DNA from: Anaerolineaceae bacterium UBA6105
Lineage (GTDB): Bacteria > Chloroflexota > Anaerolineae > Anaerolineales > Anaerolineaceae
Length of the DNA: 11,841 bases
NCBI GenBank assembly: GCA_002423495.1
Contig: DIWN01000068.1
Span: 1 to 11,841, forward strand
Direction: 5' to 3'
Both the position numbers and the translations under genes were made by a program. The notes below the pieces were generated by a model. It did no database searches. It was not told the origin of the DNA and worked only from the letters and a program-made list of their open reading frames with translations. Shown here one piece after another: positions 1 to 6,610 of this stretch (its first letter is position 1; each line of letters begins with the position of its first letter).

Positions 1-1102
1 TCGCTTGCAGCATTTCCTGGTGGGTAAACTGTTCTATCTTTCGCACCTGGCGTCTTTCGGATGGTCTGGCGAGTGTAATGGCAATGCCAGTCCTGCCAGC
101 CCGACCCGTGCGTCCAATTCGGTGGACAAAAGTCTCAGTCTCTTCAGGAATGTCGTAATTGAAGACATGCGTGATCCCTTCCACATCCAATCCGCGGGCA
201 GCCACATCGGTTGCCACCAAAACCTTCACCTGTCCCGCTCTAAAGCGTGCCATGGTATGCTCACGGGCTTCCTGGCTCAGATCGCCTGAAAGCGCTTCGG
301 ATGGGTAACCCCGCAGATTGAGTTCGTTGACCAACTCGCCGGTTCGCACCCGCGTGCGGGTAAATATCAGTGCCGAACTGATTTCTTCCATCTCGAACAA
401 ACGTGTCAGCACAGCCAGTTTGTCGTGCTCATTCACGTAGTAAACACGCTGCTCTGTGGCTGCGACGGTGACCTGTTCAGCCTGGATTGCGATCGTTTTG
501 GGATTGCGCAGATACCTGCGGGCCAGCTCTCGTATCCTGGAGGGCAGGGTTGCTGAGAAAAGCGTGGTCTGTCGTTCGTCCGGCGTGGCAGCCAGAATTG
601 CCTCAACATCCTCCACGAAACCCATCGAGAGCATCTCGTCTGCTTCATCCAACACGACGGTATGCACTTCGGTAAGATCCAGGCGTCCGCGTTTAATCAG
701 ATCCAAAATGCGCCCGGGCGTGCCCACCACCACCTGCACCCCACGGCGCAGCTGGTTGAGCTGCTGGCTGTAGGACGTGCCGCCGTAGACAGTTAACACG
801 TTCACATTCATGAACTGACCCAGCGACTGGATCATTTCAGTCACCTGCAGAGCCAGTTCGCGGGTGGGGGCAACCACCAGTGCCTGGGGCAGGTATTGCT
901 GAGGGTCAATGCGGTTGAGAATCGGCAGCGCAAAGGCAGCCGTTTTGCCGGTGCCGGTTTGAGCCTGCCCGGTTACGTCGCAACCTTCCTGCATCAGGGG
1001 GATGATCCCAGCCTGGATTGGGGTGGGCTGGGTGTAACCCAGCGCGGTGATTGCCTGCACCAGTTCGGGGCGCAGGTTAAAATCTTCAAAATTTACGGTC
1101 AT
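1..1102 (-). CDS. DEAD-box ATP-dependent RNA helicase (3' end off window)
   Basis: Unwinds RNA duplexes with ATP in the cytoplasm; such helicases act in ribosome assembly and mRNA decay, often under cold stress. The reverse strand reads open for 367 codons from ATG at 1102 and leaves the window without a stop. Motifs in order: Q motif GYTQPTPIQ (22-30), motif I AQTGTGKT (47-54), Ia PTREL (79-83), TPGR (128-131), DEAD (152-155), SAT (183-185), IFTRT (246-250), ATDVAARGLDV (297-307) and HRIGRTGRAGR (327-337). Both RecA-like domains are therefore complete and only the C-terminal extension is missing, so CshA or DeaD subtype cannot be decided. GGAG sits 5 nt before the ATG, supporting the start. 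It is transcribed divergently from the amino acid transporter operon. Confidence 0.95.
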   Translation of the reverse strand, partial: MTVNFEDFNLRPELVQAITALGYTQPTPIQAGIIPLMQEGCDVTGQAQTGTGKTAAFALPILNRIDPQQYLPQALVVAPTRELALQVTEMIQSLGQFMNVNVLTVYGGTSYSQQLNQLRRGVQVVVGTPGRILDLIKRGRLDLTEVHTVVLDEADEMLSMGFVEDVEAILAATPDERQTTLFSATLPSRIRELARRYLRNPKTIAIQAEQVTVAATEQRVYYVNEHDKLAVLTRLFEMEEISSALIFTRTRVRTGELVNELNLRGYPSEALSGDLSQEAREHTMARFRAGQVKVLVATDVAARGLDVEGITHVFNYDIPEETETFVHRIGRTGRAGRTGIAITLARPSERRQVRKIEQFTHQEMLQA

Positions 1103-1143
1103 CAAAACTCCATTTTCTAAGTAAGAGCAGGCACAGGCAAGCA

Positions 1144-1158
1144 CATGCCATTGGCATG
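1144..1158. promoter_or_regulatory. 15-bp inverted repeat upstream of helicase
   Basis: CATGCCA and TGGCATG form perfect 7-bp arms around one central base, about 42 bp before the helicase start codon on the minus strand. The position suits an operator or a 5' leader hairpin of the helicase transcript. No regulator is encoded nearby to match it, so the role is an inference. Confidence 0.35.
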
Positions 1159-1271
1159 CTCAGCGCCACACATTATTCATTTTTACTCAGGGGGATGTCT
1201 TGATTATTCCGTACTGTTCTCTGCAATGTGCTTTGCCTCGCGGCGCGGCACTCCCTAACAAAACCAGCTAT

Positions 1272-1290
1272 GTTTTGGAACGTCCAAAAC
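1272..1290. promoter_or_regulatory. 19-bp inverted repeat, operator-like
   Basis: GTTTTGGA, a 3-nt centre (ACG) and TCCAAAAC form perfect 8-bp arms. The symmetry and 19-bp size are typical of a dimeric repressor site. It lies mid-way in the divergent spacer, about 200 bp upstream of the TATAAT box of the transporter operon, so which gene it would control is unclear. Confidence 0.4.
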
Positions 1291-1489
1291 CTACACCCAA
1301 AATAAAAGTCCTCACGCGAGAACTGCAGAAGTATACCACTGATTGTCTTTGCCGGGGTAAGCTGCGTCCAATCGTAAGAGGTTGCTCATCCTCAACATTA
1401 AAAGCACTTGTCGCCGTTAGAATACCATGGCAATCCGCCATTTTGAACAAGTCATGCATCAGATTTCCATACTTGGCTCTCTTTTGCTT

Positions 1490-1495
1490 TATAAT
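1490..1495 (+). promoter_or_regulatory. -10 box of the ABC transporter operon
   Basis: A perfect TATAAT lies 43 bp before the start codon of the binding-protein gene. No good -35 hexamer is found at 16-18 bp (the sequence there is near CCATAC), so either the -35 contact is weak or an activator helps. The placement just upstream of the first operon gene makes it the best promoter candidate. Confidence 0.5.
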
Positions 1496-1538
1496 CGATA
1501 CTAACAATCTATTAACCCAACTCTTTCCTGGAGGAAAA

Positions 1539-2330
1539 ATGAAAAAGTATTTGCTGTTAGCAGTGGCCTTGGTCTTAGTGGGAGCCATACTGGTTGGCTG
1601 CGCGTCCGAACCAACTTCAGTTCTCGACAAGATCCAGAAAGCAGGAAAGGTGTCGGTCGGAACTTCCGCCGATTACCCGCCCTATGAGTATCTCGATGAC
1701 GCAGGCAACAAGACCGGTTTCGACATCGAACTGATGGCCGAAATCGCCAGGCGCATGGGTGTCGAGCTTGAATGGGTGGACATGCCCTTCGACAGCCTCG
1801 TGGCTGCCGTCGCCGGCGGTAAGCTGGATATGTCCATCTCCTGCTTCAACTACGACGAAGAGCGCGACAAGATCGTCGACTTCTCCGAAGCCTACTACAC
1901 CACCGAAGACGCCTTCGTGGTCAGCAGCGCTTTCGCCGGAACCATCACCGCCCCTGAAGATGCCGCCAACTACAAGGTCGGCGTGCAGTCCGGCACCGTG
2001 CAGGACGGCTGGCTGACCGACAACCTGGTCGCCACAGGTTTGCTGCCCGAAGCCAATCTCTCGCGCTATGAACGCGTCGACCAGGCAGCTCTGGACCTTG
2101 CCAACGGGCGTATCGAAGTGTTGATGGGCGATTATGTGCCGATCCAGGCTTTGGTTGCCCAAAATCCCGACCTGCGCGTGGTCTACAACGGCGTTCTCTC
2201 CACCGGTCCGATCAACATCGTTCTGCCCGATGGCGACACAGCCCTCAAAGCCGAAGTCGATCGCATCATCAAGGAACTCCAGGCTGAGGGCTTCATCGAT
2301 CAGCTGGCGGTAAAGTACTTCAGCGAGTAA
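1539..2330 (+). CDS. Polar amino acid ABC transporter substrate-binding lipoprotein
   Basis: Captures a polar amino acid outside the membrane and delivers it to the two permeases encoded downstream. The 263-aa protein starts with a short Lys-Lys, hydrophobic signal segment ending in lipobox LVGC, with the lipidated Cys at 21. The mature part is a family 3 solute-binding protein: TSADYPPYEY (42-51), the GFDIELMAEIARRM signature (60-73), ERDKIVDFS with the conserved ligand-carboxylate Arg at 109, GVQSGTVQD (148-156), and MGDY with the conserved Asp at 198 for the amino group. GGAGG lies 4 nt before ATG 1539, which decides this start over an in-frame upstream TTG at 1200. Exact ligand (Gln, Glu, Arg, His or Lys) cannot be read from the sequence. 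Confidence 0.93.
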   Translation: MKKYLLLAVALVLVGAILVGCASEPTSVLDKIQKAGKVSVGTSADYPPYEYLDDAGNKTGFDIELMAEIARRMGVELEWVDMPFDSLVAAVAGGKLDMSISCFNYDEERDKIVDFSEAYYTTEDAFVVSSAFAGTITAPEDAANYKVGVQSGTVQDGWLTDNLVATGLLPEANLSRYERVDQAALDLANGRIEVLMGDYVPIQALVAQNPDLRVVYNGVLSTGPINIVLPDGDTALKAEVDRIIKELQAEGFIDQLAVKYFSE

Positions 2331-2367
2331 TCACACCCGCTCGCAAATTTTTAGCTAGTTACTAAGA

Positions 2368-2394
2368 CAGGGGCTGCTCAACTTGCAGCCCCTG
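2368..2394 (+). promoter_or_regulatory. Intercistronic hairpin between binding protein and permease
   Basis: CAGGGGCTGC, a 7-nt loop and GCAGCCCCTG make a perfect 10-bp GC-rich stem. It has no following T-run, so it is not an ordinary intrinsic terminator. By analogy with other binding-protein operons it may protect the upstream mRNA end, or reduce read-through so that the binding protein is made in excess of the permeases. That role is inference. Confidence 0.65.
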
Positions 2395-2400
2395 GATCAA

Positions 2401-2406
2401 AGGGAG
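2401..2406 (+). promoter_or_regulatory. Ribosome binding site deciding the permease start
   Basis: AGGGAG lies 6 nt before an in-frame TTG at 2413. The alternative TTG at 2383 would be inside the hairpin at 2368-2394 and has no ribosome binding site, so 2413 is the better start. Confidence 0.6.
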
Positions 2407-2412
2407 CAGCCT

Positions 2413-3057
2413 TTGGATTTTGGTCAGTTCCTTTCTTATATTGGTTCCGGCACGGTGCTCACCGTAGGCGTGACGCTCATCGCGCTGCCGGCTGGGTTAT
2501 TAATCGGGACGCTGCTGGCGCTGCTCTACGTCTACGGCGGCAAGGTGGCTGCCAGGATCATGAATCTCTACAGCACCGTCTTCAGAGGCATCCCGCCTGT
2601 AGTCTTGCTGTTTATCCTGTTTTTTGCCGTGTCAAAGGGCATCAACCTCTCCGCCTTCTGGGCAGGCTCGCTTTCGCTGGGGGTGGTGAGTAGCGCCTAC
2701 CAGATGGAGATCGTGCGCGGCGCGGTGCTTTCCGTCAGCGGAGATCAGCTCATGGCAGCCCGCGCGGTTGGCCTCAGCCGAATGCAAGCCATCCGCAACG
2801 TGGTGCTGCCCCAGGCAGTCAGGCTGGCAATCCCGCCCTGGTCCAACGAAGCCGCAATCGTGATCAAGGACTCCTCCCTGGTCTATGCCCTGGGCGTTCC
2901 TGAGATCCTGCGACGCGCGCAGCTGATCGGCGCCAGCTCCCGGCAATACCTGCTGGCATATCTCAGCGCCGCCGTCATCTACTTTTTGCTGGTATCCCTG
3001 ACCACCCGCTTGTTGAACCATCTCGAACATAAACTCAGCATCCCTTCCAACCCTTAG
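2413..3057 (+). CDS. Polar amino acid ABC transporter permease 1
   Basis: Integral membrane subunit that forms half of the translocation path of the importer. The protein is 214 aa from TTG 2413. Hydrophobic stretches near 13-40, 55-73, 85-98, 148-165 and 183-200 fit the usual five-helix His/Glu/Gln-type permease. The EAA loop that docks on the ATPase is AARAVGLSRMQAIRNVVLP (115-133), followed by AIPPWSNEA (139-147), typical of this family. It lies 17 nt upstream of the ATPase gene and is only moderately similar to the second permease at 3842, so the two likely form a heterodimer. The start is a rare codon (TTG) chosen on the ribosome binding site at 2401. Confidence 0.9.
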   Translation: MDFGQFLSYIGSGTVLTVGVTLIALPAGLLIGTLLALLYVYGGKVAARIMNLYSTVFRGIPPVVLLFILFFAVSKGINLSAFWAGSLSLGVVSSAYQMEIVRGAVLSVSGDQLMAARAVGLSRMQAIRNVVLPQAVRLAIPPWSNEAAIVIKDSSLVYALGVPEILRRAQLIGASSRQYLLAYLSAAVIYFLLVSLTTRLLNHLEHKLSIPSNP

Positions 3058-3074
3058 CCCGCGGAGTATGCGCC

Positions 3075-3842
3075 ATGCCTAAACCCATCCTGACCATCAA
3101 AAACCTGACCAAAACTTATGGTCAGAATGTTATCTTCCAGAACCTCGACCTGACCGTCAACGAAGGCGACACGATCGTGATCATCGGTCCGAGCGGCACC
3201 GGCAAGAGCACGCTCCTGCGCTGCATCAACCTGCTCACCCGCCCCAATGAGGGGCAGATCTGGCTGGATGACCTCGAGATCACCGCCAAAGGCACCGATG
3301 AGGACCAGGTGCGCCAGCACATCGGCATGGTCTTCCAAAATTTCCTGCTCTTCAACCACCTGACCGCCCTGGGCAACGTCAAGCTCGGGCTGACAAAGGT
3401 CAAAAAAATGTCCGACGAAGCCGCCACTGAAAAAGCCCTTCACGAGCTTAGCCGCGTAGGCCTGGCAGACCGCGCCGACCACTACCCCGGGCAGCTTTCC
3501 GGCGGGCAGCAACAGCGCGTGGGTATCGCCCGAGCGCTGGCCATGGACCCCCGTGTGATGCTCTTCGACGAGCCCACTTCCGCCCTCGACCCCGAGCTGA
3601 TCGGAGAGGTGCTGGAGGTCATGCGCCAGCTCGCGCTGGACGGCATGACCATGCTGGTGGTCACGCACGAGATGGGCTTTGCCCGCGAGGTCGCCGACCG
3701 CATCGTCTTCATGGAAAAGGGCTACATCGTCGAAGAAGGTTCGCCGGATGAGATGTTCAACCATCCCAAATTTGACCGCACACGCGAATTCCTCTGGAAG
3801 ATCACCGAACTCTACGGCAAGAAAGAAAAGGAAGCCGACTGA
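3075..3842 (+). CDS. Polar amino acid ABC transporter ATP-binding protein
   Basis: Cytoplasmic ATPase that powers import by the flanking permeases. The 255-aa protein has all nucleotide-binding motifs: Walker A GPSGTGKST (38-46), Q-loop VFQNF (Gln 88), signature LSGGQQQR (141-148), Walker B VMLFDEPTSALDP (161-173, catalytic Glu 166) and the switch His 198 in VTHEMGFA. Length and the GFAREVADRIVFMEKG segment (201-216) match the GlnQ/HisP-type family. GGAG lies about 8 nt before ATG 3075. Its stop codon shares one base with the next gene's ATG (TGATG), so the second permease is translationally coupled to it. Confidence 0.95.
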   Translation: MPKPILTIKNLTKTYGQNVIFQNLDLTVNEGDTIVIIGPSGTGKSTLLRCINLLTRPNEGQIWLDDLEITAKGTDEDQVRQHIGMVFQNFLLFNHLTALGNVKLGLTKVKKMSDEAATEKALHELSRVGLADRADHYPGQLSGGQQQRVGIARALAMDPRVMLFDEPTSALDPELIGEVLEVMRQLALDGMTMLVVTHEMGFAREVADRIVFMEKGYIVEEGSPDEMFNHPKFDRTREFLWKITELYGKKEKEAD

Positions 3843-4519
3843 TGCTGACCTGGCTGGGCTACTTCGAACGCTTTGGTCAAAACTTCCTGCGCGGCGCGGG
3901 GGTGACGCTGGAGCTGACGGCGGTCGGGCTGGTGATCGGCTTCGTCTTGGGTTTGCTGCTGGCTCTGGCGCGCTGTTACAGCCCCAAATGGCTGCAGCGC
4001 CTGGCCGGAGCCTACATCGCCATCTTCCGCGGCACGCCGCTTTTGGTGCAGCTCTTCATCATCTATTACGGCTTGCCTGAGCTTGGCATCGCTTTTTCGC
4101 AGAATATCGCCGCCTACCTGGCTTTGGGGCTCAACAGCGCCGCCTACCAGGCCGAATATCTGCGCGGCTCGATCAACGCCATCGGCTCAGCCCAGATGCA
4201 GGCCGGGCGCTCGATCGGGCTTTCCAAGTGGCAGACGATCGGCTACGTGATCCTCCCCCAGGCGCTGCGGCTGGCGCTGCCGAGCTGGTCCAACGAGCCG
4301 ATTTCGCTGCTCAAGACCACCGCCATCGTCTTCCTGATCGCCGTGCAGGACCTGATGGCGGAAGGCAAGCGCGCCGCCACCACCACCTTTGACTTCGTGG
4401 GCATCTACCTGGCAGTCGCGGTCGTGTATTTGGTGATGGTCTTCGCGCTGGACGCCCTGCTCAAATTTCTCGAACGCAAAACCAAAATCCCCGGCATGGA
4501 CATCGAAACCCGGCGCTAA
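3842..4519 (+). CDS. Polar amino acid ABC transporter permease 2
   Basis: Second membrane subunit of the importer. The 225-aa protein shows hydrophobic segments near 18-44, 55-77, 88-103, 155-172 and 184-206. Its EAA loop is AGRSIGLSKWQTIGYVILP (121-139), followed by LALPSWSNEP (144-153). FRGTPLLVQLFIIYYGLPEL (62-81) is a hallmark stretch of the His/Glu/Gln permease family. The ATG overlaps the ATPase stop by one base. A set of one binding protein, one ATPase and two unlike permeases matches the GlnH-P-Q-M layout seen in Gram-positive bacteria. No convincing terminator follows; repeats begin about 12 bp after the stop. Confidence 0.93.
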   Translation: MLTWLGYFERFGQNFLRGAGVTLELTAVGLVIGFVLGLLLALARCYSPKWLQRLAGAYIAIFRGTPLLVQLFIIYYGLPELGIAFSQNIAAYLALGLNSAAYQAEYLRGSINAIGSAQMQAGRSIGLSKWQTIGYVILPQALRLALPSWSNEPISLLKTTAIVFLIAVQDLMAEGKRAATTTFDFVGIYLAVAVVYLVMVFALDALLKFLERKTKIPGMDIETRR

Positions 4520-4531
4520 GCTTCACAAGGT

Positions 4532-4558
4532 TTTTCCGCTATTTCCGTTATTTCCGCT
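4532..4558 (+). repeat. Three tandem 9-mers (ATTTCCGCT type)
   Basis: TTTTCCGCT, ATTTCCGTT and ATTTCCGCT lie head to tail immediately before the first 56-bp repeat. Part of the core (TTCCGC) is complementary to GCGGAA inside that repeat, so pairing across the junction is possible. Confidence 0.8.
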
Positions 4559-4614
4559 GTTTTTTGATAGTGCGGAATGGCTGTTTGAGTGGAAAAACAT
4601 CTTTGTTAGTGTGC
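4559..4614 (+). repeat. 56-bp imperfect direct repeat, copy A
   Basis: Copy A shares fixed blocks with copy B at 4644: GTTTTTTGATAGTGC at the start, TTTGAGTG at offset 26 and TTTGTTA near the end, closing with GTGC. The blocks between them differ. Each copy contains three AGTG-like motifs about 19-20 bp apart. Copies start 85 bp apart. I do not recognise the family; it could be a decayed mobile repeat, a protein-binding array or a small structured RNA. Confidence 0.8.
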
Positions 4615-4617
4615 CAA

Positions 4618-4644
4618 ATTGCAATAATTGCAAAAATTGCAACG
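4618..4644 (+). repeat. Three tandem 9-mers (ATTGCAA type)
   Basis: ATTGCAATA, ATTGCAAAA and ATTGCAACG lie head to tail directly before (overlapping by one base) the second 56-bp repeat. They have the same copy number and unit size as the 9-mers before copy A but a different core sequence. Confidence 0.8.
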
Positions 4645-4699
4645 TTTTTTGATAGTGCAGGACTGCAGTTTGAGTGCAAATGACTTTTTGTTAAGGTGC
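4644..4699 (+). repeat. 56-bp imperfect direct repeat, copy B
   Basis: Same length and block order as copy A at 4559. The non-conserved blocks of this copy contain TGCAG, TGCAAAT and TGCAT, which are partly complementary to the ATTGCAA 9-mers just upstream, as copy A's blocks are to its own 9-mers. Confidence 0.8.
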
Positions 4700-4759
4700 A
4701 TAGTACTGTTTAACGGATATATTATAGCACATATGTTCTATTATTGCAAATCGTGTTGC

Positions 4760-4787
4760 CGGGGAGACGGCTTTAATCGTTTCCCCG
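4760..4787. repeat. Hairpin CGGGGAGAC / GTTTCCCCG
   Basis: Nine-base arms (eight Watson-Crick pairs plus one G-T) enclose a 10-nt loop. The sequence after it is not T-rich, so it is a poor terminator. It may be part of the decayed REP-like block that follows. Confidence 0.45.
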
Positions 4788-4793
4788 ATTTCC

Positions 4794-4846
4794 GGAACGG
4801 CGCACCCTATCCGCTTCGCTACCAGGGCAGGGGCCGTTCCCTACGA
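4794..4846. repeat. REP-like palindromic element
   Basis: GGAACGGC (4794-4801) and GCCGTTCC (4833-4840) form an 8-bp outer stem, with CCCT/AGGG pairing inside. The right end reads GGCCGTTCCCTACGA. That end recurs as GGCCTGTTCCCTACGA at 4953-4968, and resembles GGCCATACGCCCCTACGA beside the palindrome at 11681. It is probably a diverged member of the same short palindromic repeat class. Confidence 0.5.
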
Positions 4847-4952
4847 CATAAAATATTTACCCGATTACACCTTTCAATCTGGCGTGGCGTGTGAACGTTA
4901 AAACAATCATTGGTCGGGAGGTCGAGGGATCCCGCAGGGGGAGGCTTTGCAC

Positions 4953-4968
4953 GGCCTGTTCCCTACGA
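4953..4968. repeat. REP-like half element
   Basis: GGCCTGTTCCCTACGA repeats the right end of the palindromic element at 4794-4846 with one inserted base. No full partner arm is visible, so it is a partial or decayed copy. Confidence 0.4.
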
Positions 4969-5024
4969 GTTACCCTTTTCCCACCCTAATAGCTTAAAAA
5001 ATCAGCCAAACCACTCGCTTCAGG

Positions 5025-5030
5025 TATAAT
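5025..5030 (+). promoter_or_regulatory. -10 box of the hsdM operon
   Basis: A perfect TATAAT lies 57 bp before the hsdM ATG. The -35 position (near TCAGCC) is poor. It is the only good hexamer close to hsdM and likely starts the whole restriction-modification operon. Confidence 0.5.
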
Positions 5031-5086
5031 TCCCCTTACCCACCCCTCTCAACCTTATCGGGGGCGATCAATCAAGGGAGAAACGC

Positions 5087-6610
5087 ATGACCAATAACAA
5101 CGAACTCGAAAAGACCCTCTGGGCAGCTGCGGACAAATTACGTTCCAACATGGACGCGGCCGAGTACAAACACGTTGTTCTTGGATTGATCTTTCTGAAG
5201 TACATTTCTGACGCGTTCAACAGCCTGTATCAAAAACTGGTTGAAAATAAGGGTGAATACGAAGGCGCGGATCCTGAAGACGCTGATGAATACCTAGCAA
5301 ACAACGTTTTCTTCGTTCCCGAAACTGCCCGCTGGCAATATCTGCAGGATCGCGCCAAACAACCCGAGATTGGCAAATTCCTCGATGACGCCATGGATGC
5401 CATCGAGCGCATCAACCCACCCCTCAAAGGCGTTTTACCCAAAATTTATGCTGATCCTGACCTGAACAAGGCACGCCTTGGCGAACTGATCGATCTGATT
5501 GGCACAATCGGTTTCCAAAAGGACCCGAGTAAATCGCAAGATCTGCTTGGGCGTGTTTATGAATATTTCCTGGGCCAATTCGCTGATGCTGAAGGCAAGA
5601 AAGGCGGTCAGTTCTACACCCCTGCCAGCATCGTTAAGCTCCTGGTGGAGATGATCGAGCCCTTCAACGGCCGCGTTTACGACGGTTGCTGCGGCAGCGG
5701 TGGCATGTTTGTGCAGAGCGAAAAATTCGTTGTCAACCATCAAGGCAGCATCAAGGATCTTTCCATTTACGGGCAGGAGTCCAACCCCACCACCCTGCGC
5801 CTGGCACGCATGAACCTGGCGATCCGCGGCATCGACGCCCAGCTGGAATTGGGCGACACCTTCCTGAATGATCGCCATCCCGACCTCAAAGCCGATTTCG
5901 TCCTGGCTAATCCGCCTTTCAACGTCAGCGATTGGAGCGGTGAGCAACTGCGTGATGATATCCGCTGGACCTACGGCGTACCGCCAGAGGGCAACGCCAA
6001 TTACGCCTGGCTGCAGCACTTCATTTATAAACTTAACCCAACTGGGACTGCTGGCATTGTGCTTGCCAACGGTAGCATGAACAGCAACACCAGCGGCGAA
6101 GGCGACATCCGCAAGAACATGATCGAAGCCGGCATTGTGGATTGCATGGTGGCTTTACCCGCCCAGCTTTTCTACAACACCATGATCCCTGCTTGCCTGT
6201 GGTTCCTGGCACGCGACCGCACCAATCACAAATTCCGCAATCGCTCCAATGAGATCTTGTTCATCGATGCCCGCAAATTGGGCACTATGGTCACCCGCCG
6301 CAACAAGGCTTTCACGGATGAAGATATTGCCCAAATCTCTGACACCTATCACGCCTGGCGCGGAGAGGGTAGCGAGTACGCCGATCTACCAGGTTTCTGC
6401 AAAGCCGCGACGCTGGATGAAGTGCGCGCCAATAACTACGTGCTGATGCCCGGGCGATACGTGGGCACGGAAGAAGCTGAAGATGACGGCGTGCCCTTTG
6501 AAGAGAAGATGGCAACACTGACCGCCCAACTTTCAGAACAATTCGCGAAAGGAATTGAACTGCAGGAGCGCATCCGAGAGAATTTGAAAGGAATTGGTTA
6601 TGATCTCTGA
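5087..6610 (+). CDS. hsdM: Type I restriction-modification DNA methyltransferase subunit
   Basis: Methylates adenine in the type I recognition site and forms the core of the M2S1 and R2M2S1 complexes. The 507-aa protein begins with the HsdM N-terminal helical domain (ELEKTLWAAADKLRSNMDAA, 6-25; HVVLGLIFLKYISD, 29-42). It then has GGQFYTPASIVKLLVEMIEP (173-192), SAM-binding motif DGCCGSGG (199-206) and catalytic motif NPPF (275-278), an N6-adenine methyltransferase type. The C-terminal tail helix ends RIRENLKGIGYDL. AGGGAG lies 6 nt before ATG 5087. Its last 11 nt overlap the start of fic rather than hsdS, which is unusual, and near-copies of its tail occur before rhuM and hsdS. All catalytic motifs are intact. 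Confidence 0.96.
   Translation: MTNNNELEKTLWAAADKLRSNMDAAEYKHVVLGLIFLKYISDAFNSLYQKLVENKGEYEGADPEDADEYLANNVFFVPETARWQYLQDRAKQPEIGKFLDDAMDAIERINPPLKGVLPKIYADPDLNKARLGELIDLIGTIGFQKDPSKSQDLLGRVYEYFLGQFADAEGKKGGQFYTPASIVKLLVEMIEPFNGRVYDGCCGSGGMFVQSEKFVVNHQGSIKDLSIYGQESNPTTLRLARMNLAIRGIDAQLELGDTFLNDRHPDLKADFVLANPPFNVSDWSGEQLRDDIRWTYGVPPEGNANYAWLQHFIYKLNPTGTAGIVLANGSMNSNTSGEGDIRKNMIEAGIVDCMVALPAQLFYNTMIPACLWFLARDRTNHKFRNRSNEILFIDARKLGTMVTRRNKAFTDEDIAQISDTYHAWRGEGSEYADLPGFCKAATLDEVRANNYVLMPGRYVGTEEAEDDGVPFEEKMATLTAQLSEQFAKGIELQERIRENLKGIGYDL

Larger units (their letters stand above)
1103..1538. other. Divergent intergenic region, helicase / ABC operon
   Basis: This 436-bp stretch separates two divergent transcription units. 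I see no convincing gene. The reading frame of the binding protein stays open leftward to a TTG at 1200, but the residues it adds have no signal-peptide character, and the strong Shine-Dalgarno plus lipoprotein signal at 1539 argue against using it. The region holds two short perfect inverted repeats (listed separately) and the likely promoter of the transporter operon. No clear minus-strand promoter for the helicase could be picked out with confidence. Confidence 0.6.
4520..5086. other. Gene-free spacer between ABC operon and hsdM
   Basis: This 567-bp stretch has no believable gene; an 88-codon open frame at 4628-4894 runs through repeats and palindromes and looks like chance. The left third carries two 56-bp repeats with tandem 9-mers, the middle carries hairpins and REP-like pieces, and the right end carries the hsdM promoter and ribosome binding site. 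Composition changes from AT-rich (to about 4750) to GC-rich (to about 4970). Confidence 0.7.

Noticed and set aside
1200..1538. Upstream extension of the binding-protein frame to TTG 1200
   Set aside because: The added residues have no signal-peptide or domain character, and a clear GGAGG plus lipoprotein signal supports ATG 1539.
1617..2162. 181-codon open frame on the minus strand
   Set aside because: It is antisense to the binding-protein gene in GC-rich sequence with strong coding evidence on the plus strand; the peptide has no recognisable features.
2368..2394. Intrinsic terminator after the binding-protein gene
   Set aside because: The stem is strong but no T-run follows, and the permease genes depend on read-through.
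3054..3764. 236-codon open frame on the minus strand
   Set aside because: It is antisense to the ATPase gene, which has every expected motif; long antisense frames are common in GC-rich genes.
4532..4699. CRISPR-like array
   Set aside because: Only two units, repeats imperfect, and the intervening sequence is itself repetitive; no cas genes are present.
4628..4894. 88-codon open frame between the transporter and hsdM
   Set aside because: It crosses the 56-bp repeat, two hairpins and a REP-like element and has no ribosome binding site.
6594..6599. TTG start for fic at 6594
   Set aside because: It leaves only one base after AAAGGA; ATG 6600 has proper spacing and the parallel TTG-GTT-ATG arrangement at hsdS supports the ATG.
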